DNA of 64,000 nucleotides from Ceratorhiza oryzae-sativae (GCA_030998015.1 JARWMV010000233.1:2232001-2296000); one strand, 5' to 3'; positions 45,662 through 58,044 are shown, numbered from the stretch's first letter. Notes: generated by a model not told the origin, from the letters alone. Translations and numbers: made by a program.

Positions 45662-47450
45662 TTGTCATCAAAAGTGATGGCACCCCCTGCACCAGAGCCA
45701 GATGCAAACCCCCTGACTGGGACCCCAGTTGGGACTGCTGCCCAGCAAAGTGGGCTATATGCACTGGCAATGATTTTGGCTAGTGTCAATGTCAATACCA
45801 ACATGACAATGGGGGCCAGTGAGGATGTTGGTGTAACAGCCTCTCAGGGTTCCCAGGTTGGAGGTGTTGTGCCAGAATTCCTGCATTCTGGATCAAGGGT
45901 AACTCAATTGTTGAAGCAGCTCAGAAGTGCTGATTGGTAAGCTGATGGAATAGAGTTACCCTTGATGCCAGGATGCAGGAATTCTGGCACAACATCTCTA
46001 TCCCAGGTGAGCAGCATCACTGCTCAAGCCAATCATATGGCTAATAAACAATTGGAGTTTGCCCAATTGCAAGTGGATATTGCAGAACTATGCACAGAGC
46101 TTACTTGGGCAGAGCAGATGCTTGAGTCTTCATGAGAAGAGGAGGCCTGCATGACACAGGAATTTTATACCCTTGCCCAGAAGACAGTGGAGGAGTTGCA
46201 CACACATGCTAAGGACCTCTGCAAGGATGTATCAACATACTGTTAAGGAGCTTGCCAAGCTGAAGAGACACTTGACTGGGGGTGTGAACAATGGCAACTA
46301 GATTTTGCAGATCTCATCAAGCAGATTGATGAGCTACACCAAGCCTGCTTGCAGGATTATTTGACACCAAGCTCTAAAGTGCCACCACAAGAGGCCCTGG
46401 GTCTGTATGAAGACCCATCATATTATGAAGAAGAGGATGATGACCTCTACACCAATGCACCAATGAATCCACCAACCTCACTCCCACAGCCAGTTGAACC
46501 AGATGTTCAACCTGATGTGCTGGTGCTGCTGGCCCCCACTACTGCACCCACTGCACCAGCCCTGCCAGCACCTCCCACCTCAGGCCATGAGAAGGGCCTG
46601 CATACATACTTGGGAGTAACCCCAGATCTCCATGTGAATCTGCATGGGAGCACCCATGTATCACAGCTACACCTGTTCCAAAGCTGCATACAGGCCAGTA
46701 CTGGAGGTTGCACTGGTACCCCTGGGCCAACCAGGAGCCTCAGGTGAGGCCAAGGTGCATCCCTCAAGTGGTCTGAAGTGCAGACCAACTGATAAGTTGC
46801 ACTTGAGCAACCAATATGTGCCCTGGGGTGGTACTGGGATTGGTTTCAGCTGTGGTCATGGTGGGCAGACACCATTCTGTTCAGAGTCTGGCCAAAAGGC
46901 AGATGTAGCAAGCTTTGAGGTATAGGGTCCCTTGAACAAGGACCAGGGTGGGTGGTCAATACCAACAACTGCAAAGGGGTGGTGTTATGGTGTAGACAAT
47001 GCACAAGAAACACAAAATGTTTTTAATGGTCCATCCATGACCACCATTGATGCAAACCTCTTTAGCCTCCAGCAAGGCCTCTTGTGGCAGGCATGTCTTG
47101 TGCCTCACAAATACAGTTCTGCAGCTCACCAAGAGGTGATCCACATTGGTATGCTCCTCAAGTGTAATTACAACCACCCTATATGGGGTTTGGATCATGT
47201 ATCACCAGGAGTACAGATTGGTGAGCACAGGATACTTAGCAGCATTGATATATCTGCACTGCACTTCATGCAGGTTATCTGTCCCAGCAGACAGCCTTTT
47301 ATTGCTCAACATGTTGAGCAAATTATGATTGATGTCTTTTCTCACCTTGGAACTTACCAGCAGGGAGTGGCTCAGCTCAATGCTACTGCATTGAGGAATA
47401 TCTTCAACAATCTGCTGAACATAACTGGCCTGTCACAACCTGGTCTCTAG
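45662..47450 (+). pseudogene. Decayed ORF with coiled coil, unidentified, split by a MITE
   Basis: A frame from 45662 (APPAPEPDANPLTG) reads to the MITE. Removing the MITE and one TCCCAGGT restores the frame, which continues VSSITAQANHMANKQLEFAQ, a coiled coil up to a TGA near 46132. Further pieces are an acidic, Pro-rich stretch (46349-46747) and a 172-codon frame (46932-47450). The overall look, a coiled coil followed by a Pro/Ala-rich region, recalls a retroelement gag or a structural protein. No zinc knuckle or enzyme motif is present, so I do not assign a family. Confidence 0.4.
45859..46000. repeat. hAT-type MITE, copy 4 (142 bp)
   Basis: Left terminus TGGAGGTGTTGTGCC, right terminus ending AACATCTCTA. 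TCCCAGGT is duplicated exactly at 45851-45858 and 46001-46008. Confidence 0.95.
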
Positions 47451-48720
47451 CCCCTGACATGTACTCTTGTAGTATGGTTAATGATGATAATACCTCTGCT
47501 TGTAGTCCTAATCACTGGCTTGGGATCACCACTTGGTGTCACTGTAAGGGTTGAGTGGCAGAACCAGTAAATAGAAACAAATAGAATAGAATGAAGTACA
47601 TGAAGCACAAGAATAAAATGGAAACAAATACAACAACTTAGAAAGTAATAAACCCAAAATAACAAGAGAAAACTACAAAAGGTTTATCAAGAAGAATTAG
47701 AGTGCATATGTATATGCATGAGAAAACAAAAGAACTCACTGGAATAATTTGGCATTGCCTCCTGCAACTGTGGAGGGGACTTACATGGCCTTAGAAGGCA
47801 TATATGCGTCCCTAAGGACTGCACATATAGTTAGTATTTATAGGCCTGTATCCTTGTCTCATTCCTGTTCCTTAGTTTTACCTTGAACACATGAGATTTC
47901 AATAACCACTTGCTGGTTCTTAAGATATTATCATATACATATAACTTATCTTACTTGTTCACTTATTTAGCTAAGGTGTGCTGGGACTATTGTTTTATTT
48001 GCTCATATGTGTTACAGATCTTATGAGAACCTTGCAGTTGCCCAGTCATCCACTAAGGCCTCTGGTTAAGGCAGGTCTGATGTGTGATTCCCTGAATAGG
48101 GTCATCACACCACTTAGGTCTCACTAAGTGGTAACAAAGTAGGAATGATGTATATATCACTCAAGCACACAGCTTAGTGACTTCTGGCTAAATGCAAAGG
48201 TTTGCACTGCCTCAGTAGGTGGGTGGCTAGACATCCTAAGGCTGGCTTAAGCAGTCTCTATAGAAGGTGGTCACAATTCAGAGGTGAGACCCAGGAGTAG
48301 AAGGGGTGTTGACAGGTTTGAGAGCAAGCTGTTGTTCACTGGCTTGGTCTCAGCTGTATTTATACTGTAGCTACATATGAGGCTGTACACTGGTTACACA
48401 CAGCCAAGCACAGCAGTACATAGTCAAGGTGACAAGAAGGGAGAGAGAGGAAGAAAAGGGAGCAGTAAAAAGCACAGCCAAGCACTGCCTTGAGCTGGTG
48501 TTGCTAGGCTGGAAGAGGGTGGCTTGGAGGTAGTGCTGGTCCTAATAATAGTCCAAGATCCAACTGGGCGCAGCACAGGCCAATATCTGGGTGTGGTCTG
48601 GTTGAGAGTAGAAAGAGGAGGAAGAGGAGAAGAGGGTGGCTCTAAACAGTGAACCCCTCCAAGTCATTCAATGGCTCTTGAGGACTCTTCACCTCCACTG
48701 GTCAATTGCCTGGGTAACTT
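47451..48720. other. No gene seen
   Basis: A TGTCACAACCTGG start near 47430 suggests another LTR, but the other end was not found. The rest contains purine-rich tracts (GAGAGAGGAAG near 48440, GAGGAGGAAG near 48615) and an ACCACTTAG.CTAAGTGG hairpin near 48110. There is no open frame of note. Confidence 0.35.
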
Positions 48721-49820
48721 TGTTATGAGTCAGGGTACACTTGAATATCTAGAGCTTAAGCAAGTGTAGATATGTTAGTATACACAAATTGTACTCAATA
48801 CTTCTTAGACTAGAGTAAGAAGGCTCAAAGTAGTTGCAATTTGACCAAGTAACACTCAAGGTAGTCTTAATCTTTCACAGTGTAAACTGACTAATATATA
48901 GGTATAAAGAGCAAGACTACTATGGTCAGGTTCCCTTAGATATCTTAAATGTAGTTCAGCCCTAGTCACTTGGACTGACTGATACTAATCTTAATACTAG
49001 ACTTAAGATAGCTTATTGGATAGATGGAGGGCTGCCTAATGTGTGTACTTCCTCAGCTACAGGTACTTAGATTTCCTCTAATAGCTGGTACTTAATGTCA
49101 CACTCAATCAGGCAATATTGTATCCTTATATATCTCTGTATATAAGATACAATGAATCAGACAGTATATAACTAATATGGCACTTTATTCCTCAGTACTA
49201 GTTATATAAGAAATCACACACAGACAAGAGAAATAGAAAGAGAAAAGGAAACCAATAACCAGTCTGGGTTGAGTAAGAGTAGGAGGGAAGGTGGTCTGGA
49301 AGGGCCTCAGAGGAGGTCCTTTTTATACCCAGGGCATTCCAGAGCCAAATAGATACATGCATGCCAGGGCAATCATTAAAAGAGGGTACTGCTATGCTTG
49401 GGGTACATCCTAGCCAGTATAGGATGAGAGAGTAAAGACAGGGTGTGGATTGAAGGCATTGACACATCTGAGACCTGCTATTGGCTTGTAGATCATATTA
49501 TCATAGTATATACATGTAATGAACAGAGGCTACATCTCATTGAGTCATAAAGTGAGTCAGAGAAGCTTCTGGATCAATTTGGAAGGCTTCCTGACTTACT
49601 GGAGTCATTAGATCTTAATTGATGGTCCCGTAAGATCCTAATGATGTTTGGACCATTCCGGCGCAAGGATCCGGCAGATCGCGACGATATTTGGGCAGCA
49701 GATACCACCAAAGAATAGCTATCGATAGAGCATAAGATTGTGTTGATAGAGTAAGCGGTTGCCGAGATATGAGCAGCGCTATATTGTAATCAACATCTCC
49801 TGATAAGAGGAATTATCACA
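48721..49820 (+). repeat. LTR family A, copy 2
   Basis: It begins TGTTATGAGTCAGGG. AACTT just before it (48716-48720) recurs at 49820-49824, so the LTR may be about 1.1 kb long. The first 565 bp match copy 1 (6801-7375) in inverse orientation. The last part (49640-49800) has more CpG than its surroundings. The right boundary is less certain than the left. Confidence 0.6.
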
Positions 49821-50039
49821 ACTTCTATATCTCTCTTAGTCCTTAAGATAAAATCACAGTAAAATATGTATGTGTTAGAAAGGGAAGATTTTGTAATATT
49901 CAATAGAACACAAATTGTACAAATTCAGACACATACAGTTGCGTTTCATTTCAAGAAAATTACAGCGGCATTGATTGAGGTTTGCAGAGCAGACTAAAAA
50001 ATAGAAAATGTTTGTAATCCATAACAAACTTTCAAGCCA

Positions 50040-50554
50040 TTCTACCAATAGCAGGTGCAACATAATATTGCTACCTGACAATTGGCTGAGCTAGCAAATT
50101 CCCACTGAGTTCCAGAGGATATCATTTGGTTTGCCCAGATGGTGATGGCCCCTGGCCAGGTTTTGCTTGCTTGGCAGAACTTTGTGTTCCATGTGCAACA
50201 GATGTTTGGGATCCATGACTTGGAGCAGATGAGTTGGGCCAGCCCCAACCAGACTCTGTGGCACTGGGCTATCCCAGTGTCACCAACCCCCTCATTGACT
50301 CCACACACACAGTCTGAAATCCTCCATGCAGACTTGTCACATGGTGATATAGGCAGCACTTATGTTGCCTAGGTCCCAGGGAATATCTGGGTGATTTTCT
50401 TGCCACAATTTACCACAACCCTCTCTGCTTGGGGACAAGAGGACATGTTGTCTAGCTTGGCTGAGCTAGCTATTAGTAGCGCTGTTGTGTCCAACCTGTC
50501 AGTACAACTGATGCATAACCTTATGAAATCAGCCAATTGAGTCCTGAGGGGGAG
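50040..50554 (+). pseudogene. 3' end of an unidentified LTR element
   Basis: An open frame (50139-50372) with WASPNQTLWHWAIPVSPTPS and a following frame (TTLSAWGQEDMLSSLAELA) lead to CTGAGGGGGAG at 50544-50554, a polypurine tract, directly before an LTR start. The protein is not recognised. Position and polypurine tract say it is the 3' end of a retroelement. Confidence 0.4.
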
Positions 50555-50746
50555 TGTGTTAGCACAGCAGTCACATGACTGCTTTACTTCCAATGTGTGT
50601 TATTTTCTATGATGTATGAGTTTTAAGTCTTTTGTTTTCAACACTGTTTTACTTGAGAGAATATAACACATTGTACATGCATTCTATTGCTGTGCAAAGC
50701 AATGTTAGACTTTAAGTACATCTGTATTGAGGGCAGAGCCCTTACA
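50555..50746 (+). repeat. LTR family G, 3' LTR (192 bp)
   Basis: It begins TGTGTTAGCACAGCAG right after the polypurine tract and ends CCTTACA. The next bases are gypsy-3 gag, so this element was inserted in a gag fragment. The matching 5' LTR was not found in the window. Confidence 0.6.
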
Positions 50747-51628
50747 CCATGCCATCTCATCCAGATATGGGTCAGAAGATCCCTTTGGCTTGCTCAGGCA
50801 GCCCAAGCCAGAGCCCAACACTGAGGAGGATGACACATGACACCTGGTGGAAGCCAGAATCCCAGCAGAGCAGTGCATCATCAAGTTTGACACCGGAGCA
50901 GCCTCCAGCCCATCCCAGCAAAGTAGAGTAACCTTCTGCACCACCCCAGTGGTCACAGAAACCTCTTGCAACCCCACTGCTCTAGAAACACAGCCAGCAG
51001 AGCAATCAGCAGCCTATCCCCTCCCTTTGGCACCAGTGCACCCCTGCAATCCATTCCACTTGGCGTTGGCAGCCTCTGCTGGACCCGTGTACCTGAGCAA
51101 GAGACAAAAGAGCAGGAGGAACTGTGAAACATGAATGGTATTGCCAACATTCTCACCCATGCAACATCCAATGGTGCAAGCTGTATATGCAGCAACGCAG
51201 ACTCCAGCTCCCCTGCAGCCAAAGTCCAAGGTCCCAGCTCTGAAGAAGTACTGTGGAAGGAAGGGTAATGCAGCAAAAACATCCATCCTTGACTGCAAAA
51301 CCTACTTCATTGCCAACCTCCCCAACTTTCCCACAGACAAATCCAGCATCATATATGTGCCGATGAACCTGAAGGAGGGAATCCCCAAAGAGTGGGATAC
51401 TACCTCAACAAATGGCTTGGGGGAAGACCAGGATCCACCTACATCTGCTGGGTCAGATGCACCAACTCCAATAGACCAAGTGGAGAACATCCCCACTCCT
51501 GCCCTAGTTGTCACGGTAAGGAATCTAATTCCTATAGGCCCTACCTTTATTGCCAACAGACAAACTATTCTGGTTGACAATTTTGCTGCACTCAACCAAT
51601 CAGATCCAGCTTTGTCACTCAGCCAAGT
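50747..51628 (+). pseudogene. gypsy-3 family gag fragment
   Basis: The reading matches the gag of the gypsy-3 copy at 53100-53800: FDTGAASSPSQQSRVTFCTT, ASAGPVYLSKRQKSR, and after a frame change ILDCKTYFIANLPNFPTDKS and MNLKEGIPKEWD. It then drifts into sequence without gag similarity and ends at a truncated family C LTR. It is a fragment with stops. Confidence 0.75.
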
Positions 51629-52122
51629 TGTCACAACCAACAACTTGCAGACAGCTGGGGGAATCCCTGGAAGAGGAGAATTGGCTCTCAAAGGAGTGGA
51701 ATGGGTGAATTGACAAGGTAAAGTGCTCTGGATACCAGAAATGCCTCACATGTCACAACCAATGACTTGTAGATGGTTGGGGTGAGACCTGAGCTTTTGA
51801 AAGTACTGCAAAGTAGTTCTGGGGCAAAGCGAGGCAGTCTGAGAGCGGTAAGGGAAACGGGACAATGAGGTGAAGCACTCTGGAGAGCAGAGAAACTTCA
51901 CAGACTTGCTTAAATACTATTCAGTGCCAATATCACAAGCAACATGTAACTACAAGCAAGGGCTAACACAGTACAAGCAACAAGAAGTGAATCTAGGCAA
52001 GTATAAGCAAGAAAAGTGGGAACAAGCAAGAATGGAAGTACATGTACAAGTATATATGGCAAGAAGTGGTCAAAATAAAAGATATGCGCAAGGAATATCA
52101 CAATTGGAATCAATAAGCATGT
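51629..52122 (-). repeat. Two family C LTRs in tandem (minus orientation), both incomplete
   Basis: The first starts TGTCACAACCAAC at 51629 and is cut at 51750 by the second, which starts TGTCACAACCAATG at 51751. The second runs to 52122 and lacks its last about 20 bp. It then meets the plus-oriented 5' LTR of gypsy-3 head to head. Confidence 0.8.
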
Positions 52123-52510
52123 TGTCACAAGCCTTGCTCCTGACATGTTAGTGACTCCAATCATGATGTTCCTTGCTCATTTCTTCGATTTTTGCTGCCT
52201 GTTACCACATGTGCTTGTACATGAGCTTCAATTCTTGCTTGTTCCCATTTGTCATGCTTTTATTCACTTAGATTCACTTGCTGTCGCTTGTACAGTGTTA
52301 GCCCTTGCTTGTAGTGACGCGTGGCTTGAGATATTCGCATAGAATAGTATTTAAGCAAGTATGTGAAGCATCTCTGCTCTCCAGAGCGCTTCACCTCGCC
52401 GTTTCACTTTACTTTCTGCTCTCAGACTGCCTGACTTGCCTCATAGCTCCTCAGCAGTACTTTTAAGGCTCAGGTCCGTCCCAACCATCTACAAGTCATT
52501 AGTTGTGACA
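52123..52510 (+). repeat. gypsy-3 5' LTR (family C)
   Basis: It begins TGTCACAAGCCTTGC and ends GTTGTGACA. A TATTTAA box is at 52348-52354 and the predicted start AGAGCGCTTCACC begins at 52383, 35 nt further on. Confidence 0.9.
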
Positions 52511-52512
52511 AT

Positions 52513-52524
52513 GTGAAGTGCTCT
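52513..52524 (+). promoter_or_regulatory. gypsy-3 self-primer site
   Basis: GTGAAGTGCTCT starts two nt after the LTR. It is complementary to AGAGCGCTTCAC at 52383-52394, apart from one C-to-T change in a CpG, which still allows a G-U pair. The spacing is the same as in gypsy-2. This supports Tf1-like self-priming. Confidence 0.6.
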
Positions 52525-52689
52525 CCTCAGGCTGTGGCCTCATCATTCTGGATCTCATCTCACACCGCTCATTCCAGCACCATTGTATACAAGCACATCA
52601 ACAACTTGCAAGCCAGCTCACATACATTGCGAAGCATAAATATCAGTTGCACCCAATTCTAACGACTTTGATGTTGCGGCTGCAGCGCC

Positions 52690-54388
52690 ATGTCCAAACA
52701 ATGCTCCTCATCAGCCACTTCATTGGCCAGGAGCTCTCCTCTACTGCCAGCTGCATTGCTTGCACCAGCAGGGAACGCACCAAGCACCAGTGCACCTTCA
52801 GACAGTGCACAAGCTTTCCTGTATGATCCAGAAGACTGTCAAAAACTAGGTTGTCTCTTCAACTATCTGATTGGCACCAGGAGCGATAATTCCAAAGCCC
52901 CGGCACTCCATGGTATTCTGGAAGCACTACAAAACAATCTCAGCAACGAGATTGAGGCAACAGAGGCCAGAATCATGTCTGCACTCAACAATATACTCCA
53001 AGACAACGCCAGGCTTGCCAGGGAGCCAGAACACCACACTCCAGAATGCTCTAGCACTCCAGCTGGGGAGAATACACCCAAACCATCACTGGGCACTGGG
53101 TCAACATACAGAGACCATGCCATCCCCACCAGATTGGGGTCAGAAGGTCCCTCCAGATTGCTCAGACAGCTCAAGCTAGAGCCCAGCACTGAGGAGGATG
53201 ACAAGCGACAACTAGCAGCAACCAGAAGCCCTGCAGAGCAAAGCGTAATTCAATTTGACCCCATAGTAGCCTCCACTGCAGCCCAGCCAAGCAGAGTAAC
53301 CTTCTGCACCACCCTATGGTAACAGAAACCTCTCACAATCCCAGCACTGCAGAATCACAGGCAGCAGAACAGCCAGCAACTTCTCCCCTACTGTGCGCAA
53401 CAGCGTCCCCCTACATTCCATCTCCCTTGGTGCTGAGGGCCTCTGCTGGACGCTTGCACCTGAGCAAGAGACCAAAGAGCAGGAGGAAGTGCGCACTATG
53501 AACAACATTGCCAATGTTCTCATCCACACGCTTACCCATCCTCTGAGCAAGCTGTACATGCTGCAATGGAGACTCCGGCTCCTCAGCAGCCAAAGTCAAA
53601 GATCCCAGCTCTGGAGAAGTATAGTTGCAAGAAGGGGAACGCAGCAAAGTATTCATCCTGGATTGCAAAACATACTTCGTTGCCAACCTCTCCAGCTTTC
53701 CCAGAGACAATTCCAGGATCACGTATGTGCTGATGAACCTGAAGGAGGGCATCCCCAAACAGTGGGGACAAGAGTACCTCAACAAGCTACTCAGAGAAGA
53801 CAAGGATCCAATGCTTAACAATTGGGATGCATTTGAAACAGGATTCCTAGCCAATCGGTCTGATCCTGCAGCCCTGCGGGTTGCTGGGCACCAAATTAAT
53901 GAGCTGAAGCAATCAGGCTCTGCAAGCAACTTTGCAATAGAATTTAGGGTCATTGCAGGCAAGCTGGAATGGTCTGACAGTGCCCTCATGGCAGCATTCC
54001 AGCAAGGCCTTAACCCTTTTGTCCACAGCAAGCTCATTGAGCATTCCATTGGCAAGAGCATCACCAGTTTGGATGAGCTCATTAACATTGCTTGTCTCAT
54101 TGACAATACCCAGTTTGAGGCATGCAAGGAGATGCAAGCACCCTCCAATCAATCCCCTCACAACGCCCCCAAACCCACCAGTGCAAGATTGGGAAGCTTT
54201 GTGACTGTAGAGATCAGGGAGAAGCGCAGGAAGGCAGGACAGTGCCCCAAATGTGGTGATTCTGGTCACAAGTTTGAAAATTGCCCAAATGGCTGGAAAC
54301 TCAAGGCTCATGAGCGCCCCAAGCCGGTCACAGGATGGGTGGGACACTTGATTGACCTAGAGGAACCTGCGGAGTCAGGAAAAGTCTA
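52690..54388 (+). pseudogene. gypsy-3 gag, frameshifted
   Basis: The N-terminal frame (52690-53322) is Ser/Ala/Pro-rich with a helical stretch (NNLSNEIEATEARIMSALNN) and ends early. Readings continue in other frames through EQETKEQEEVRTMNNIANVL. The capsid frame is 53625-54388: CKTYFVANLSSFP, MNLKEGIPKQWGQEYLNKLL and IACLIDNTQFEACKEMQ. It ends in a CCHC knuckle (CPKCGDSGHKFENC, about 54243-54285). Frameshifts near 53320 and 53600 kill it. The same gag is found as fragments at 50747, 59230-61346 and 62441. Confidence 0.85.
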
Positions 54389-55476
54389 ATGGAGCCCATT
54401 GTGCCTGTGTCTGGTGCTGTAATTGCCCCTACAATATCATCCAAACCCCTTGGATGCTGTGCATTCCAATCAAAATCTTCTCTCCTAATATCTCTTGACA
54501 TTGAGGGAATCACAGGTTCTGATTCTGCTCTCATTGACTCTGGATCCTCTGCAAATTTCATCAACCCACAACATGCATGTTGACTTTCTATTCCCCTAAC
54601 AGAACTCAGCTCCCCATGAAAGGTTGTTGGGATTAATGGCAAAAAAAGTCAGGGATGTTGCCTGCTTCAAATGCACCGTCAAATTCACACTCCAATCACA
54701 TTCCTTCACTTCATCCTTCTTTTGTCTCCCTCTTGGTGACTGGGATATCATTTTAGGACTGCCCTGGCTGAGGCAGGCCAACCCTGACATAGACTGGGCA
54801 AATATGACCATCAAACTCACCGAACCGCTCTCTGCAAACAGTGCAGACATGGCAACCACTCTCAAAATCCCCCCTGAGTTCCAGGATGTTACAACCGACA
54901 ACGTGTAGACGGCTGGGGGAAATCCCTAGAGGGAAATACTGAGTTTCAGAGTAGTGAAATGGGTGAATAGATGAGGTAAAGTGCTCTGGAGACCAGAGAC
55001 GCTTCACAGATTCACTTAAATACTATTTGGGGCAAAGATGGCAAGCGACAGCTAACGCAGTACAAGCGACAGGAAGCAAGTGTAAGCAAGTATAAGCGAG
55101 AATAGGGACAAGCATGTGACACAAGCAAGAGTAGGCAACAATGGGAGGACATGCCCAAGTACACATTGCAAAGAGCAGGCCAAATCAAGGAAACACAAGA
55201 GGCATCTCACAAATGAAATCAATAACATTTCAGGAGCAGGGCTTGTGACACAGGAATTCAAGAAGATGTTTGGGGAAGAGTTCTTCACTTCCCTACCTCC
55301 CCACCAGCCATATGACTGTGCAATCTCACTGGAAGATGGCAAGGATGTGCCTTGGCATCCTATCTACCCAATGACACCAGTTGAAACAGCTGAACTCAAG
55401 GAACACCTGGATGCAGAGCTTGCATGCAGCAAAATACAGCCCAGCACGTCTCCTGCAGGCGCCCCAGTAATGTGTC
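54389..55476 (+). pseudogene. gypsy-3 protease and start of reverse transcriptase, split by LTR-C
   Basis: Protease has SALIDSGSSANFINPQ (near 54525-54575). After frame breaks comes DWDIILGLPWLRQANPDIDW (near 54738-54800) and KIPPEFQD. A family C LTR (54887-55250) is inserted exactly here. Reading resumes EFKKMFGEEFFTSLPPHQPY (from 55254) and PMTPVETAELKEHLDAELA, the usual entry into reverse transcriptase, and stops at a second LTR-C at 55477. Confidence 0.85.
54887..55250 (-). repeat. Solo LTR family C inside gypsy-3
   Basis: It begins TGTTACAACCGAC and ends GCTTGTGACA. CAGGA is duplicated at 54882-54886 and 55251-55255. Removing the LTR and one duplicate joins FQD to FKKMF in gypsy-3 pol. 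Confidence 0.95.
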
Positions 55477-55872
55477 TGTCATGAATGAGCCTTGCTCCTG
55501 ACATGCTTAGTGACTCCAATCGTGATATTCCTTGCTAATTTCTTTGATCTTTGCTGCCTCTTGCCGCATTTGCTTGTAAATGTGCTACCATTCTTGCTTG
55601 TTCCTGCTTGTCTTGCTTATGTTCGCTTAGATTTACTTCCTGTCACATGTACTGTGTTAGCCCTCACTTGTTGTTATGCGTCACTTGCGATATTGGCATA
55701 GAATAGTATTTAAGTAAGCATGTGTAGCATCTCTGCTCTCCAGAGTGCTTCACCTTGTCATTTCACTTCACTTTCTGCTCTCGGACTGCCTGACTTGCCT
55801 GAGAGCTCCTCTTCAGTACCTTTACAGGCTCAGGTCCCATTCCAACCGTCTACAATTTCTCGGTTGTGACGG
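55477..55872 (+). repeat. LTR family C inside gypsy-3 reverse transcriptase
   Basis: It begins TGTCATGAATGAGCC and ends near GTTGTGACGGT. GTGTC before it (55472-55476) recurs just after it (55874-55878), a tentative target duplication. The host frame resumes with AAGAAGGCTGATG, the KKAD motif of reverse transcriptase. Confidence 0.75.
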
Positions 55873-58044
55873 TGTGTCAAGAAGGCTGATGTATGACTTG
55901 CCCTTGTGGTTGATTACTAGCATCTGAATAAGATCACCATCAAGGACCTCTATGTGCAGCCTTGTCAGGATGAGCTAATCAAGAAGCTCCAACACGCAAT
56001 GATATTCACCAAGCTAGATTTACACTCAGGTTACAACAATGTGCGCATCAAGGCAGGGGACAAGTGGAAATCAGCATTCTGCACCAAATATGGGCTGTTT
56101 GAATATCTGGTCATGCCGTTTGGCCTCACAAATGCACCTGTGGTGTTTCAGTGCTTCATAAACAATATCTTCAGGGACATCTTGGACATATTTGTCATTG
56201 TCTACCTAGATGATATCCTGATCTGCTCTAACAACAGACAGGAACATGAGAGGCATGCCAGGGAAGTTCTTACATGTTTGCAGAAGCATAACCTCTTCTG
56301 CAACCCTGCAAAGTGCCATTTTGCAGTCTCCTTGGTTACCCACATTGGCTTGGTGATTACTCCTGAAGGAATCTCCATGGAGAAGGAAAAGGTCAAGGCA
56401 ATTATTGAATGGCCTGCTCCTGTGACTGTGAAATAAGTGCAGAGTTTCCTGGGATTTGTAAACTTCTGCTGTTCGTTCATGGCACATTTGAGCTGCATGT
56501 TAAAGCCACTGCATGATCCTACACATCTGGACATCCTGTGGTATTGGGGAGAAGAGCAGCAAGTGGCATTTGATGGCATCAAACAGGCAATATCATGGGA
56601 ACCTGTGCTGCACGTCCAAATGAGTATGAACCCTATCTTCTGGAAACTGATGCTTCTTGAAATGCAATGGTTGCTCAGCTGTTTCAGTGACAGGCCGATG
56701 GACACATGCACCCTGTAGCTTTCATGTCAGCCCGCTTCTCCCCTACAGAGCTCAATTATGATACTCATGATAAGTAAGTACTGGCTATCAATTGCTGCTG
56801 TGAACACTGGTGCATTTTCCTGGAAGGATCAAAGTACCTGGTCACTGTCTTGGCTGATCACAACAATCTGGAAAACTGGAAAACTTCCAGGAACCTTATC
56901 AGAAAGGATGCACACCGGCACCTCACCCTTGCCTCCTACAACTTTGTCATTGAACACAGGCCAGGTAAACAGTTGGAGGAACCAGATGCGCTACCATGGT
57001 GGCCAGATCGTATGCCTTCAGAGCCTGAGCCTCAGATAATGCTTCCAGAACACTTGATTGTTGGCACAGCAGCAGATATGTCAGCCCTGCTTATTTCCCG
57101 CATGAAAGATGTGTTGTCAGAGGACCCTTGCCTTGAAGTGATTATCTCTGCTGTCTCCAGTGCAGAGAACATGCCCCAATCTGTAGCAGCTATATTTAAG
57201 GAATATTCAATACAGGATGGTGTCTTGTTCTATCAGGGAAGAGTTGATGTCCCTGATGAGCCTTACAGCAAACTGAGATTGTTGTCTCATGACCATGATT
57301 CTCCAGTTGCTGGGTATCAAGGATCTGCACACGCTCTGGAGCTATTGTCCCAACACTACTACTGGCTGGCCATGAGGTTTATGGTCAATCACAACTTAGA
57401 CTCTTGTGAGATCTGCCAAAGGAGCAAGGGGCATGAGAAAAACCTTGCCCTGAAGCCTCTTCCTGTTCCCGCTGGTCACTGGGAAGCAATCTCATCTGAT
57501 TTAATTGTCAAACTGCGATAATCCAAGGGCTATGACAGGATCCTGACAGGTGTATACTGCTTCTCCAAGATGATGTACCTGATTCCCTGCAGAGAGGTGT
57601 CATCAGCAGAAGATGTCACAGAGATGTTTCTTCATCACCTGTGGAAGCTGCATGCAACTCCCATAATAACTGTGTTGCAATGGGGCTATCTTTTAATGCA
57701 AGCTTCCTGAAGGCACTCTATAGATTGCTCCAAATTGATCCCAGATTCTCTGCAGCCTATCACCAACAAACAAATAGGCAAACTGAGATCAAGAATCAGT
57801 GGGTGGAAGCCTAGTTGTACACCCATGTAAACTACAAGCAAACAGACTGGGCAGACTGGATTCCTCTGGCTGAATTTGCTCACAACAATGCTAGAAGCAA
57901 AGCAACAGGCAAATCTCCATTTCAGATTGTTTAAGGTTGCTCCCCAAGCATTCTGCTGTCTCTGGAACCAACCAGAGTTCCTGTTACAGATGACAGGGCT
58001 ATGGAACTCCACCAGACTATCCAGCAAGTTAATACAGCACTCAA
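55873..58044 (+). pseudogene. gypsy-3 reverse transcriptase, RNase H and integrase
   Basis: Reverse transcriptase runs from LIKKLQHAMIFTKLDLHSGY (near 55975) through VMPFGLTNAP to YLDD (near 56205) and IGLVITPEGISMEKEKVKAI. A TAA at 56434-56436 replaces Glu in VKEVQSF. RNase H follows in changing frames (LLETDAS, VLADHNNLENWKTSRN near 56850). Integrase has an HHCC finger (HDSPVAGYQGSAHALELLSQ to CEICQRSKGH, about 57290-57430), then SSDLIVKL and a decayed D-E region (QTEIKNQWVEA near 57790). Frameshifts and a mutated SDRGP region near 57670 show loss of function. Confidence 0.85.

Noticed and set aside
53411..54148. 245-codon minus-strand ORF opposite gypsy-3 gag
   Set aside because: It is long, but the plus strand has a complete capsid and zinc-knuckle reading here.
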